Source: Actinomycetes bacterium
Lineage (GTDB): Bacteria > Actinomycetota > Thermoleophilia > RBG-16-64-13
Assembly: GCA_024637035.1 (NCBI GenBank)
Contig: JAGXFW010000012.1
Span: 1 to 64,000 of the forward strand
DNA: 64,000 bases
Direction of reading: 5' to 3'
The translations under genes were made by a program, and so were the position numbers. Of the stretch, positions 51,019 through 59,145 are shown in pieces (within the stretch, counting starts at the first letter, position 1; the number at the start of each line of letters is the position of its first letter). The notes beneath the pieces are model-generated. The model was not told the DNA's origin, did not search any database, and saw nothing but the letters and a program-made list of their open reading frames with translations.

Positions 51019-51135
51019 CATAGGGGGATGGGCGACTGTACTCCCTGTTCGCCCCGGGACGGTACTTCGAGGGCGCGTCGGACAGGTCGACCGTCGAGGG
51101 ATGGCGCCGGAGGCTCGAGGAGTATCTGGGGCGGT
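51019..51135 (+). pseudogene. Short gene remnant
   Basis: A 35-codon coding-like stretch (YSLFAPGRYFEGASDRSTVEGWRRRLEEYLGR, then TAA) behind a TAG. It has no start and no homologous complete gene here; looks like a 3' end left by a deletion. Confidence 0.35.
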
Positions 51136-51139
51136 AACC

Positions 51140-51703
51140 GTGCCGGAGCCAACCACCGACAGCCGCCCCGAGACCGTCCTCGTCCTCGGGGGCACGGGTC
51201 ACTACGGCCGGCACATCGTCGGGAGTCTCGAGGCCAAAGGCGTGGCGGTTCGCGTGCTCACTCGCAGCGCGGAGCGGGCACGCGGATGCCTGCCTGAATC
51301 GGTCGAGGTGATGGAAGGCGATCTTGAGTCACGTGAAGCCGTCATCCGCGCCCTGCGGGGCGTCGGTCGACTGGTGGTCAGCGTGTCGGCGTTCACCCGT
51401 GCACAAGTCCGCAGGCTGGAGGCGGTCGAGAGAGACGCCGTGATCATGGCGCTCGCTGAAGCTGAGGCGGCGGGAGTGACGCGCGTCGTCTACTTGTCGG
51501 TCTTCGATATCCGCCCGGAGATCTCCGAGCGGCTGCGTCTCGTCAGCGCGAAGATCAAGCTCGATGTGGAGGCGTACCTCAGGTCATCGGGGTTCGACTG
51601 GACGGTCCTTGGCGCACCGCCCTCGATGGAGATCTTCTTCGCGATGACCCGGGGCGACCGGATGGTGGTGCCCGGGCTTCAGTCGAGGACCATGCGGAAC
51701 TAG
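51140..51703 (+). CDS. NmrA-like NAD(P)-binding protein, C-terminally truncated
   Basis: 187 residues, about 100 short of the family's usual 280-300. The cofactor loop LVLGGTGHYGRHIVGSLEAKG and HVVYLSVFD-like strand (VTRVVYLSVFD) are intact; the frame then ends at TAG after MVVPGLQSRTMRN. An adjacent frame continues VRTFDYTPTTFEMEALRRQRDG, perhaps from another gene. GTG 51140 follows GGGGCGG. Probably inactivated or a reduced sensor. Confidence 0.6.
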   Translation: MPEPTTDSRPETVLVLGGTGHYGRHIVGSLEAKGVAVRVLTRSAERARGCLPESVEVMEGDLESREAVIRALRGVGRLVVSVSAFTRAQVRRLEAVERDAVIMALAEAEAAGVTRVVYLSVFDIRPEISERLRLVSAKIKLDVEAYLRSSGFDWTVLGAPPSMEIFFAMTRGDRMVVPGLQSRTMRN

Positions 51704-51763
51704 TCCGCACCTTCGACTACACTCCCACCACCTTCGAGATGGAGGCGCTTCGGCGGCAGCGCG

Positions 51764-52174
51764 ATGGCTGAACCCGTCCAGCCGTTCCTCGACTCGCTCG
51801 TCGAGTGGGCGTCCACTCAGTCTGAGGTGGAGGCCGTGGCTCTGGTGGGCTCGTACGCGCGCGGCGCGGCCACCGAGTCGTCAGACGTCGACCTCATGCT
51901 TCTGGTGCGCGACCCCGCTGCGTACCTGGCCGACAGACGGTGGCTCGCCGAGTTCGGCCATGCCGAGAGGCACACGACGGAGGAATACGGTCCGGTGACG
52001 TCCCTGCGAGTTTGGTATCTCGGCGGGCTCGAGGTGGAGTTCGGTTTCGCGACCCCGGATTGGGCGATGCCGCCATTGGACGAGGGGACGCGGGCTGTGA
52101 TCGAAGCCGGCAGTCGGATCCTGTTCGAGCGACGGCCTCTGCTCAGCCCGTTCTTGCTCGGCCCCGGTGCATGA
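51764..52174 (+). CDS. Nucleotidyltransferase-fold protein
   Basis: 136 residues. LVGSYARGAATESSDVDLMLLV is the Pol beta-type GS(x)RG...DxD motif. The third Asp usual in such proteins is probably in VEFGFATPDW (VEFG replaces VDxx). Similar proteins are antitoxin-like MNT or streptomycin-adenylyl-type enzymes, but no HEPN partner lies beside it. ATG 51764. Confidence 0.7.
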   Translation: MAEPVQPFLDSLVEWASTQSEVEAVALVGSYARGAATESSDVDLMLLVRDPAAYLADRRWLAEFGHAERHTTEEYGPVTSLRVWYLGGLEVEFGFATPDWAMPPLDEGTRAVIEAGSRILFERRPLLSPFLLGPGA

Positions 52175-52300
52175 GCGTCGACCTTGCCGGACTCAGCGCG
52201 TACTCCTCGAGACCCCTCGTTGAAGTGAACGGCCGTGGCTCTGCTCGTGGTATCGTGACGACCGTTGCGTGGGCAGTTCAGGGTGGAAAGGACCAGGCCA

Positions 52301-53347
52301 GTGGCATCTCCCTCTCGTTCGCGGATGATCGGGGCCTTCGCCATCATCTACGTGGTGTGGGGCACCACATTCCTCGGCATCCACTATGCGATCGCGACCT
52401 TGCCCCCGTTCTTCATGGGCTCGGTCCGCTACCTGATCGCGGGCGCGGCGCTCTACGGCTGGGCCCATTTCAGGAAGGCTGCTCGGCCGTCTGCGCGTCA
52501 CTGGAAGACGGCGTTCATCGCGGGCGCGTTCTTCATGCTCATCGGCCAGGGTGGCGTGGCCTGGGGTCAGCAGAGCGTTCCCAGCGGGGTGGCGGGTGTT
52601 CTCGTGGGCACGATCCCCATGTGGATCCTCCTGCTCGAGTGGATCCGGCCGGGTGGTCGCAGACCGGGGCTCTTAGTGAGCGTCGGTCTGCTGCTGGGCT
52701 TCGTTGGCGTGGTCATCCTGGTGGCGCCTTGGGATTCGGGAACGCAGGCGATCGATCCACTGGGTGCCGCCTCTATTCTTGTGGCCGCGCTGGCCTGGGC
52801 GGTCGGATCGCTCTACGCGAAGTCCGTCGAGTGGCCAGAGTCGCATTCGCAGGCGGCAGGCATGCAGCTGTTCGCGGGCGGCGTGCTGCTGGCGGGGGCG
52901 TCGGCGATCAGCGGCGATCTGCGGGGCTTGTCCGTGGCCGACGTCTCGTTCACTTCGGCACTGGCCGTGCTCTATCTGGTCGTGTTCAGCTCGATCATCG
53001 CGTTCAGCGCGTACTCCTGGCTACTTGGTGTGTGTCGCCCCACTCGGGTGGCCACCTTCGCGTACGTGAACCCGGTGGTGGCGGTGAGTCTCGGGTGGCT
53101 GTTCGTGGGCGAGCCGCTCAGCGGGCGGATGGTGTTCGCCATAGCGATCACCCTGGGGGCCGTCGCTCTGGTCTCCACCGGCTCTCAGGCTGAGGATTCT
53201 TCGGCTGCCCCCGCGATCGAGGCGCCGTGTTGCTTCGATGTAGCGGAGGGTCTGGACCGGGCATCCGTCGAACCCGAGCCTGAGCCACAGGTGGTGGCGA
53301 CGGGCGCCGCGATGCACCCCACTGAGATCCGCCCGGCCGGGGTCTGA
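52301..53347 (+). CDS. EamA-family (DMT) transporter
   Basis: 348 residues, ten helices in two EamA repeats. First repeat: FAIIYVVWGTTFLGIHYAIATLPPFFMGSVRYLIAGAALYG; second: AASILVAALAWAVGSLYAKS and SSIIAFSAYSWLLGVCRPTRVATFAYVNPVVAVSLGWLFVGEPLSGRMVFAIAITLGAV. The last 50 residues are hydrophilic. GTG 52301 has GGAAAGGA upstream. Likely exports amino acids or small metabolites. Confidence 0.82.
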   Translation: MASPSRSRMIGAFAIIYVVWGTTFLGIHYAIATLPPFFMGSVRYLIAGAALYGWAHFRKAARPSARHWKTAFIAGAFFMLIGQGGVAWGQQSVPSGVAGVLVGTIPMWILLLEWIRPGGRRPGLLVSVGLLLGFVGVVILVAPWDSGTQAIDPLGAASILVAALAWAVGSLYAKSVEWPESHSQAAGMQLFAGGVLLAGASAISGDLRGLSVADVSFTSALAVLYLVVFSSIIAFSAYSWLLGVCRPTRVATFAYVNPVVAVSLGWLFVGEPLSGRMVFAIAITLGAVALVSTGSQAEDSSAAPAIEAPCCFDVAEGLDRASVEPEPEPQVVATGAAMHPTEIRPAGV

Positions 53348-53386
53348 CCCGGCGGGAGCGACCGTGGAGGGTTGCGACCGGCGCCG

Positions 53387-53417
53387 AGGCGCCGTACGGG
53401 GCCTCGTGACGGCGCCT
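53387..53417. terminator. Bidirectional hairpin between convergent genes
   Basis: AGGCGCCGT and ACGGCGCCT form a 9-bp stem with a 13-nt loop between the EamA gene and the MerR/TipAS pseudogene. Confidence 0.55.
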
Positions 53418-53434
53418 TCCGGGCGGATTCTCGC

Positions 53435-54107
53435 CTACCTTGCGGCTCGCGTCGCGTTCGCCTCGATCGCGTCGCACAGGTACTGGGCCATGCCGGTGCG
53501 GATCTTCTCGTAGGTCGCGGTGAACCCGGGATCGGTGATGTACATGCGACCCAGGTTCACGTGCATCGGGTGGGGGCAAGGGTAGAACCAACGATCGATC
53601 TGCAGACGATGACGTTCCGCCTGATCCATGGCCAGAGGATCGCTCGGCGGCACGCCCTCGTCCATGAGTGACGCGACAGCGGCTGTGATCTCGTCGCTTT
53701 CGGCTTTGAACCTCTCCCAGTCCTGCTTCGTGTAGGCCTTGGTGCGGCGCGCCGACTCCTTGTAGGCGTCAGTGTGGCCCCAACGCTCCTTGGCCTCCTC
53801 CTCGTGTTCGGACGGGTCGAAATCGTCGAACACCTCGAACATCTCTTCCTTGGTCATCAGGATGCCCCCTTCTAGGGATACCAGCGTGGCGTCGATGAGC
53901 CCGAGCATGGCTTCCAGGCGCAATATCTGTTCCTTCAGCGCGCTCCTCTGTTGGTGAAGCACCTCCCTGCGTGCGAACGCCGGATCGGACATCAGTTCGC
54001 GGATCTCGGCCAGGGAGCGTCCGCACGCTCACGTGGGCGAGTCTCGCAACCTCACCAACCTTAAGGGATGGCGCCGAAGGCGCGTAGTGCTGATCTGTGC
54101 GTTCCAT
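53435..54107 (-). pseudogene. MerR-family regulator with TipAS domain, internal deletion
   Basis: The C-terminal TipAS drug-binding domain is intact in one frame (LAEIRELMSDPAF...EEMFEVFDDFDP...YKESARRTKAYTKQDW...GMAQYLCDAI). The N-terminal MerR helix-turn-helix (SLKVGEVARLAHVSVRTL) is in another frame immediately upstream. The roughly 40 residues that normally join them (the wing and second helix, HYDEIGLL to FRELGFS) are absent, so one deletion removed them and shifted the frame. An ATG at 53992 could still give a free TipAS-like domain. Otherwise non-functional. An assembly error would give the same picture. Confidence 0.7.
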
Positions 54108-54258
54108 GCCTGAAGCTTAGACCATGACGTATCGTGAGGGTCAAGCGGCGCCTGTGGGCGCCTGTTTGCAGGAGGACGAGTGAAGATATGATGGTGGAGG
54201 CACGCGCGCAGCCCGCGCGCGGCGCACGTACCGCGACCGACCAACACGGAGGGCCTCG

Positions 54259-55002
54259 ATGTCCGAGTGGTTCCGCACTTTCTTCGCCCGTGACTACATC
54301 GATCGCTATGCGCGCGTCACCGACGAGGATGTCACCCGGCTGGAGGTCGATGGACTGATCAAGGCGCTGGAACTCAGGCCTCCCGCGCGAGTGCTCGACC
54401 TGGCCTGCGCCTACGGTCGCCACGCTCTGGCGCTGGCGAACCTGGGTTACGAAGTCACCGGGTTCGACCTCTCCTTCGACCTCCTCGCCGAAGCCGAGCT
54501 GCGGGCCCAGGGAGCAGGCGCCACAGTGCGGCTCATGGAAGGGGACATGCGCAAGTTGCCGTTCGTGCACGAGTTCGACGTGGTGGTGAACCTCTTCACC
54601 TCTTTCGGGTTCTTCGATGACGAGCGCGACAGTCGTCGCGTCATGGAGGGGATCCACGCGGCACTCGACGAGGGTGGACGGCTGCTCCTGGACGTGATCA
54701 ACCGTGATGCGATCCTGCGCGACTTCCAACCTCGCATGTGGCGCGAGGCGGACGACGGCTACGTGCTCTCGGAGAGCACGTATGACCCGGCGCGCTCGCG
54801 CCTCATTGGAAGGCAGCTGCACGTGTCCACAAAGGGGCGGGTGGACGAGAGTTCCTTCACACTCCGCCTGTACGCGATGCACGAACTGCGGGCGCTCATC
54901 GAGGCGGCCGGTTTCGAGGTGCAGGCCGTGTACGGAGGGTTCGATCTCTCCCCGTTCGAACTCGATTCGCCGCGGATCGTGATGGTGGCGCGACGCCCGT
55001 AG
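54259..55002 (+). CDS. SAM-dependent methyltransferase, class I
   Basis: 247 residues. RVLDLACAYGRHALALANLGYEVTGFDLSFDLLAEAE is motif I/post-I; EGDMRKLPFVHEFDVVVNLFTSFGFFDD is motif II/III with VVNLFTSFG. The N-terminus SEWFRTFFARDYIDRYAR is characteristic of a bacterial subgroup of unknown substrate. ATG with GGAGGG upstream. Confidence 0.8.
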   Translation: MSEWFRTFFARDYIDRYARVTDEDVTRLEVDGLIKALELRPPARVLDLACAYGRHALALANLGYEVTGFDLSFDLLAEAELRAQGAGATVRLMEGDMRKLPFVHEFDVVVNLFTSFGFFDDERDSRRVMEGIHAALDEGGRLLLDVINRDAILRDFQPRMWREADDGYVLSESTYDPARSRLIGRQLHVSTKGRVDESSFTLRLYAMHELRALIEAAGFEVQAVYGGFDLSPFELDSPRIVMVARRP

Positions 55003-55080
55003 GGCCCGTTCCGCGCGGGAGGCGCGCTCGCCGCGCGCTTGCCGCGCGTTCGCCGGCCGGTGCATCTGGCCTAAGGACGC

Positions 55081-55112
55081 GCATCGGCGCCCCCTCGCGG
55101 GAGCGCCGATGC
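55081..55112. terminator. Hairpin between the methyltransferase and narK2
   Basis: GCATCGGCGC pairs with GCGCCGATGC (10-bp stem, 12-nt loop). A second GCCGGG/CCCGGC hairpin at 55131-55152 follows. The 55003-55080 part contains CGCGC-rich short repeats. Confidence 0.6.
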
Positions 55113-55169
55113 TGTGATGCGCGGACGGGAGCCGGGCGTCTGGGCACCCGGCACGTGGGGCGGTGTGAC

Positions 55170-56522
55170 CTAGGAGGGCTTCTCCGCCCCTTTGCGCGCG
55201 TAGTACCACCAAGCGATGCCGATGTTCACCAAGTAGAAGACCGCCGCACCGTAGAAGAAGGTGTTGGGCGAACCCGTGCGGGCGATGGCCACTCCCAGGA
55301 GCACCGAGAAGAAGAAGGGTCCGTAGGCAGCCACCGCTGCGGTCCAGCCGATCACACCGCTGGCTTGCCGTGGTGGGAAGCAGATAGGCATCTGGCGGAA
55401 GGTGGAAGCGTTCCCCACGCCTGCGAAGAAGAAGAGCGCCAGCATGAAGGTGAGGAACAGAGGGAACTGCGCAGTGCTCTCAGGGCTGGTGTAGAAGGTC
55501 ACGGCGATAGCGCCCGCCAGTAGACCGATCCCGCTCAGCACCGTGAGGATGCCTCCGCCCACCTTGTCGGCGATCGGGCCGGCAGCCACCCGAGCCAACG
55601 AGCCGATCAGAGGGCCCAGGAACGCGTAGGTGAGCGGGTCCGGCGCGTCGGGGAAGCCGCCGAACACCTCCTTGATCAGCAGTGGGAACGAGGCGGCGAA
55701 GCCGGAGAACGAACCGAAGGTCATGATGTAGAGCGAAGTCATGAACCAGGTGTGCTTGTCTTTGAAGATGTCCGATTGCTCTCGTATGTTGGCCCGAACC
55801 GGGACACTGCGTAGGGTGATCCAGGCCACGACTCCGGCCACAATGATCAGAGGGATGTACCAATAGGCCGCGTTCTGGAGCCAGATTGGCTTGGTGGTCT
55901 CGCCCTTGGTGAAGGTCTGCGAAACCCCGAGCGCGCCAAGGAGGGCAAAACCGACGATCCACGGGGTCACGAACTGAGTGATGCTCACTCCCAGGTTGCC
56001 GATCCCGGCCTGGATGCCGAGCGCGGTTCCCTGCAGTCTCTTGGGAAAGAAAAGGCTTGTGCTGGGCATGAACGACGAGAAGTTGCCTCCCCCGAAACCG
56101 GCCGTCAGACCGAGGATCATGAGCACGTAGTAGGGCGTCGAGATGTCTTGCACGGCGATCGCCCAGCCCACGCACGGCACCAGGAGCAGGAGCGTCGCGA
56201 TGGTCACCACGTGCCTCGTGCCGTACATGGGTACGAGGAAGGTATGGATGATGCGGAGGGTTCCCGCCGCCAGGCCGGGCATGGCGGCCAGCCAGAAGAG
56301 CTGCGTCGTGCTGAGTTTGAAGCCGATGGCGGGCAGGCGCACCACCAGGGCGCTCACCATGAACCATGTCGCGAAGGCCAAGACCAAGCTGGCGGTCGTG
56401 ACGATCAAGGTGCGCCAGGCTATCTTCTTGCCGGTGGCCTCCCAGAAGACCGGGTCTTCGGGCGTCCAGGTATCCAGCCAGGTGCGTGATGCGTGGCCGG
56501 GTGCGGCGGCGTTCTCTTGCAT
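55170..56522 (-). CDS. narK: Nitrate/nitrite transporter, MFS (second NarK)
   Basis: 450 residues, 12 helices. It shows MFS nitrate-porter motifs: GLTAGFGGGNFSSFMPSTSLFFPKRLQGTALGIQAGIGNLGVSITQFV (first nitrate signature) and FLGPLIGSLARVAAGPIADKVGGG...NASTFRQMPICFPPRQASGVIGWTAAVAAYGPFFF (second). ATG 56522 has GAGGAG upstream and follows the first narK stop. Resembles the NarK2-type half of fused NarK1-NarK2 proteins; probably nitrate/nitrite antiport. Confidence 0.85.
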   Translation of the reverse strand: MQENAAAPGHASRTWLDTWTPEDPVFWEATGKKIAWRTLIVTTASLVLAFATWFMVSALVVRLPAIGFKLSTTQLFWLAAMPGLAAGTLRIIHTFLVPMYGTRHVVTIATLLLLVPCVGWAIAVQDISTPYYVLMILGLTAGFGGGNFSSFMPSTSLFFPKRLQGTALGIQAGIGNLGVSITQFVTPWIVGFALLGALGVSQTFTKGETTKPIWLQNAAYWYIPLIIVAGVVAWITLRSVPVRANIREQSDIFKDKHTWFMTSLYIMTFGSFSGFAASFPLLIKEVFGGFPDAPDPLTYAFLGPLIGSLARVAAGPIADKVGGGILTVLSGIGLLAGAIAVTFYTSPESTAQFPLFLTFMLALFFFAGVGNASTFRQMPICFPPRQASGVIGWTAAVAAYGPFFFSVLLGVAIARTGSPNTFFYGAAVFYLVNIGIAWWYYARKGAEKPS

Positions 56523-56523
56523 G

Positions 56524-57915
56524 TCATTCTCCTCGTGGGGACGCGGTCGCGGGTCGCTCGAAGTCATCTCTCAGTTGGGGGGCCGCTCTTTGCAGGAAGC
56601 CTACGACGGTCAGGTGCATCCAGATCGCGCTGACCAGGGTGATGAGGAAGAGGATCATGAACGTCACCTGGGGCATCCCGGTGAGGCGCTCTCCATAAGC
56701 GAAGAACGGAGGCAGGAAGAAGCCGCCAAGAGCGCCAAGAGCGCCCACCAACCCGCCCACCGCACCCACGTCGCGAGGGAAGTAGTCGGGGATGTATTTG
56801 TACACCGCTGCCTTCCCGACACCCATGGCGCACCCCACCAGGAACACCAATGAGGCGAACAGCCATACCGACACGGTGAAGTGCATGACCTCTCTGGTTC
56901 CCGACGGCTCCACCTTCTGGGGGAGGTAGAGCACGATGTGACCCTCGGGCATCGAGAGCACCAGGGTGGCGGCCAGCATGACGCCGAAACTGGCGTACAT
57001 CACGCGGCGGGCCCCGAAGCGATCGGCGAGATAGCCGCCCACGGGGCGCAGAAGGCTCGCGGGGAAGATGAACAGGGCGGTGAGAAGGGCCGCGTTCGAC
57101 AGTTTCAACCCGAAGACGTCGACGTAGTAGCGGGGCAGCCACGCTGCTAGGGCCACATACGCCCCGAACACGACCACGTAGTACAGGCTGAAGCGCCACA
57201 CCGCCAACTTGCGCAAAGGCTTCAACATGTCTTTGAGGGGTCGGCCCTGGCCGGGTATGCGGTCGGTGCGGGGCGTGCCCATCCACATGACCACCGCCAT
57301 GACAAGGAGCAGCACGCCGTACATGAAGGGCACGAAGCGCCACCCGCCGGGCACGACTCCGCCCAAGAGGCCGGCCGCGGGCACGATGGCGATCAGGGCG
57401 GGCCCGACGAGCTTGGTCACCGAGGCGCCCACATTGCCGGCGCCGAATACGCCGAGGGCGGTGCCCTGCCGGTTAGCCGGGAACCACGCGGAGTTCCAAG
57501 CTATGCCGACCGTGAACGAGTTGCCGGCGAGGCCGACGAGGAACGCATAGATCAGCAGTTGCCTATAGGAATGTGTCTGGCTCACCAGGAAGGCTGGGAT
57601 CGAGGTCACCACGAGCATCGCGGTGAAGACGATCCGGCCGCCGTAGCGGTCGGCCAGTATGCCGAACGGCAGCCGCCAGATGGCGCCATTGAGAACGGCG
57701 ACAGCGCTGATCCAGCTCAGTTGCACCGGGGTGAGGCCGAGCTCTGTGCGGATAGGCAGGCCGAGCACGCCGAACATGAGCCAGACGGCGAACATCAACG
57801 TGAAGCCGACGGTAGACATCCACAGTACTTGCAGCCGTTGGCGAGCCTCAAGTGCCGAGCCGGCCGGGGGAGTCAGGTTGGCCATACCTGCGGCATCGAG
57901 GGTAGAGTCGCTCAC
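56524..57915 (-). CDS. narK: Nitrate transporter, MFS (first NarK)
   Basis: 463 residues, 12 helices. Motifs include GILADRYGGRIVFTAMLVV, GLAGNSFTVGIAWNSAWFPANRQGTALGVFGAGNVGASVTKLVGPAL and the second-half GYLADRFGARRVMYASFG. Resembles NarK1-type nitrate/proton symporters. GTG 57915; its ribosome site GGAGGTGA overlaps the narI stop, so narI and narK are coupled. Together with the next gene this gives both import modes. Confidence 0.85.
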   Translation of the reverse strand: MSDSTLDAAGMANLTPPAGSALEARQRLQVLWMSTVGFTLMFAVWLMFGVLGLPIRTELGLTPVQLSWISAVAVLNGAIWRLPFGILADRYGGRIVFTAMLVVTSIPAFLVSQTHSYRQLLIYAFLVGLAGNSFTVGIAWNSAWFPANRQGTALGVFGAGNVGASVTKLVGPALIAIVPAAGLLGGVVPGGWRFVPFMYGVLLLVMAVVMWMGTPRTDRIPGQGRPLKDMLKPLRKLAVWRFSLYYVVVFGAYVALAAWLPRYYVDVFGLKLSNAALLTALFIFPASLLRPVGGYLADRFGARRVMYASFGVMLAATLVLSMPEGHIVLYLPQKVEPSGTREVMHFTVSVWLFASLVFLVGCAMGVGKAAVYKYIPDYFPRDVGAVGGLVGALGALGGFFLPPFFAYGERLTGMPQVTFMILFLITLVSAIWMHLTVVGFLQRAAPQLRDDFERPATASPRGE

Positions 57916-57919
57916 CGCA

Positions 57920-58615
57920 TCACCTCCGCGCGCCCGTGTCTCGCGAGGGCCGTCGGGCCCAGATCACCAGCTGCCACGGGCGGTACAAGTAGCCGAGCGG
58001 CAGGGTGACGATGTGCACCAGCCGCGTGAAGGGGAACGTGGCCGCCAGCAGGAAGAAGTTGAAGGCGTGCAGCTTCACGAGCCAAGGCAGGTCGGCGACC
58101 AGCTCCGGCCGGGGCCGCAGCGTCGCCAACGACCACAGGTACGGCGTGAACACGGCGGTGAACCAGGACGATCCGAACGAGTAGAGCGTCGCGGTGAGCA
58201 CTCCGGTGACCATCGAGACCACCAGGAGCACCAGCACGATCACGTCGGCCGGCCTGGTGACGGCGCGCACACGTGCGTCGCTGTAGCGTCGCCACGCCAG
58301 AACGGCACCCCCGGCGAGGGCCCACAAGCCCAGCGCCAGTCCGGTCGCCTCGAGCAGATACAGTCGAATCGGCGCGGCGTTCCAGAGGGTGATGGAGCGG
58401 GGGAGGAGCAGCGCGACGAGGTGCCCCGTCAGCACGAGCACGAGCCCCCAGTGGAACGAGATGGATCCCCAGAAGAGCTTGCGGCTCTCCAGGATCTGCG
58501 ACGAGAGGCTGGAGACCGTGTAGGGGCGGTAGAGCAGACGGTAGGCGGAGGCCACGACCGCCAGCGGTACCACCGCGTAGGGCACCAAGAGGAACAGGAT
58601 CGTGTTCCAGTTCAC
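57920..58615 (-). CDS. narI: Respiratory nitrate reductase gamma subunit
   Basis: Membrane diheme b subunit that oxidises quinol. 231 residues, five helices; haem-ligand His are visible in ISFHWGLVLVLTGHLVALLLP and LVKLHAFNFFLLAATFPFTRLVHIV. ATG overlaps the narJ stop (ATGA). Confidence 0.9.
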   Translation of the reverse strand: MNWNTILFLLVPYAVVPLAVVASAYRLLYRPYTVSSLSSQILESRKLFWGSISFHWGLVLVLTGHLVALLLPRSITLWNAAPIRLYLLEATGLALGLWALAGGAVLAWRRYSDARVRAVTRPADVIVLVLLVVSMVTGVLTATLYSFGSSWFTAVFTPYLWSLATLRPRPELVADLPWLVKLHAFNFFLLAATFPFTRLVHIVTLPLGYLYRPWQLVIWARRPSRDTGARR

Positions 58616-59145
58616 GCCGACCTCCCTTCTTCGGGAAGGCCAAGGGCCTTGGCCACTCCTTCGAGCACGTGGACGTAGGGGTTGTCGTCTTCCGCCGAGC
58701 GCAGACTCTTGATGATGGCGGCTAGAGCAGGAGCCAGCGCCTGATCGAGCAGGGGGGTATCCTCCTGGCTCGGCCGCGGCTCGCTGGCCAGGTAGCGCAA
58801 CACAGGAACGAGGTGGTCGGGGAGCTCACCGTCGAGATCGACGCCGCGCTCCGTGAGCCGGCGTGCCATCTCCACCAGCAGTTCCGCGCGTCGCTGCTCG
58901 TCGCGCCACACCTGCCAACCGAGATAGGGCGCGGCATCGGGATCGAGATCGAAAGACCTCACGTACAGCTCTTCCCAGGCTTCAAGCGGCATGCGCTCGA
59001 TCTCGGTCAAGAAACTGGAGAGTTCGGCGCGCACCGCGTCTTGCGCCACTTCCTCGAGACGTCTTCGGAGCGTGTCCAGACTGCGGGGCGACGGGTACCG
59101 CAGGGCTTCTGCCAGTATGTCGAGGCTCGCGGCCACCGCGGTCAC
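58612..59145 (-). CDS. narJ: Nitrate reductase assembly chaperone
   Basis: Redox-enzyme maturation protein for NarG. 177 residues, all helical: ILAEALRYPSPRSLDTLRRRLEEV, then ELYVRSFDLDPDAAPYLGWQVWRDEQRRAELLVEMARRL, matching NarJ. GTG start overlaps the narH TGA. Confidence 0.87.
   Translation of the reverse strand: MTAVAASLDILAEALRYPSPRSLDTLRRRLEEVAQDAVRAELSSFLTEIERMPLEAWEELYVRSFDLDPDAAPYLGWQVWRDEQRRAELLVEMARRLTERGVDLDGELPDHLVPVLRYLASEPRPSQEDTPLLDQALAPALAAIIKSLRSAEDDNPYVHVLEGVAKALGLPEEGRSA

Noticed and set aside
51701-51703. Readthrough of TAG joining NmrA and nucleotidyltransferase frames
   Set aside because: The frames are in phase, but the intervening 20 codons look non-coding, and the second gene has its own start and complete domain.
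55012-55060. CGCGC-rich short repeats as a functional element
   Set aside because: Low complexity in GC-rich intergenic DNA; no regular period or conserved neighbour.
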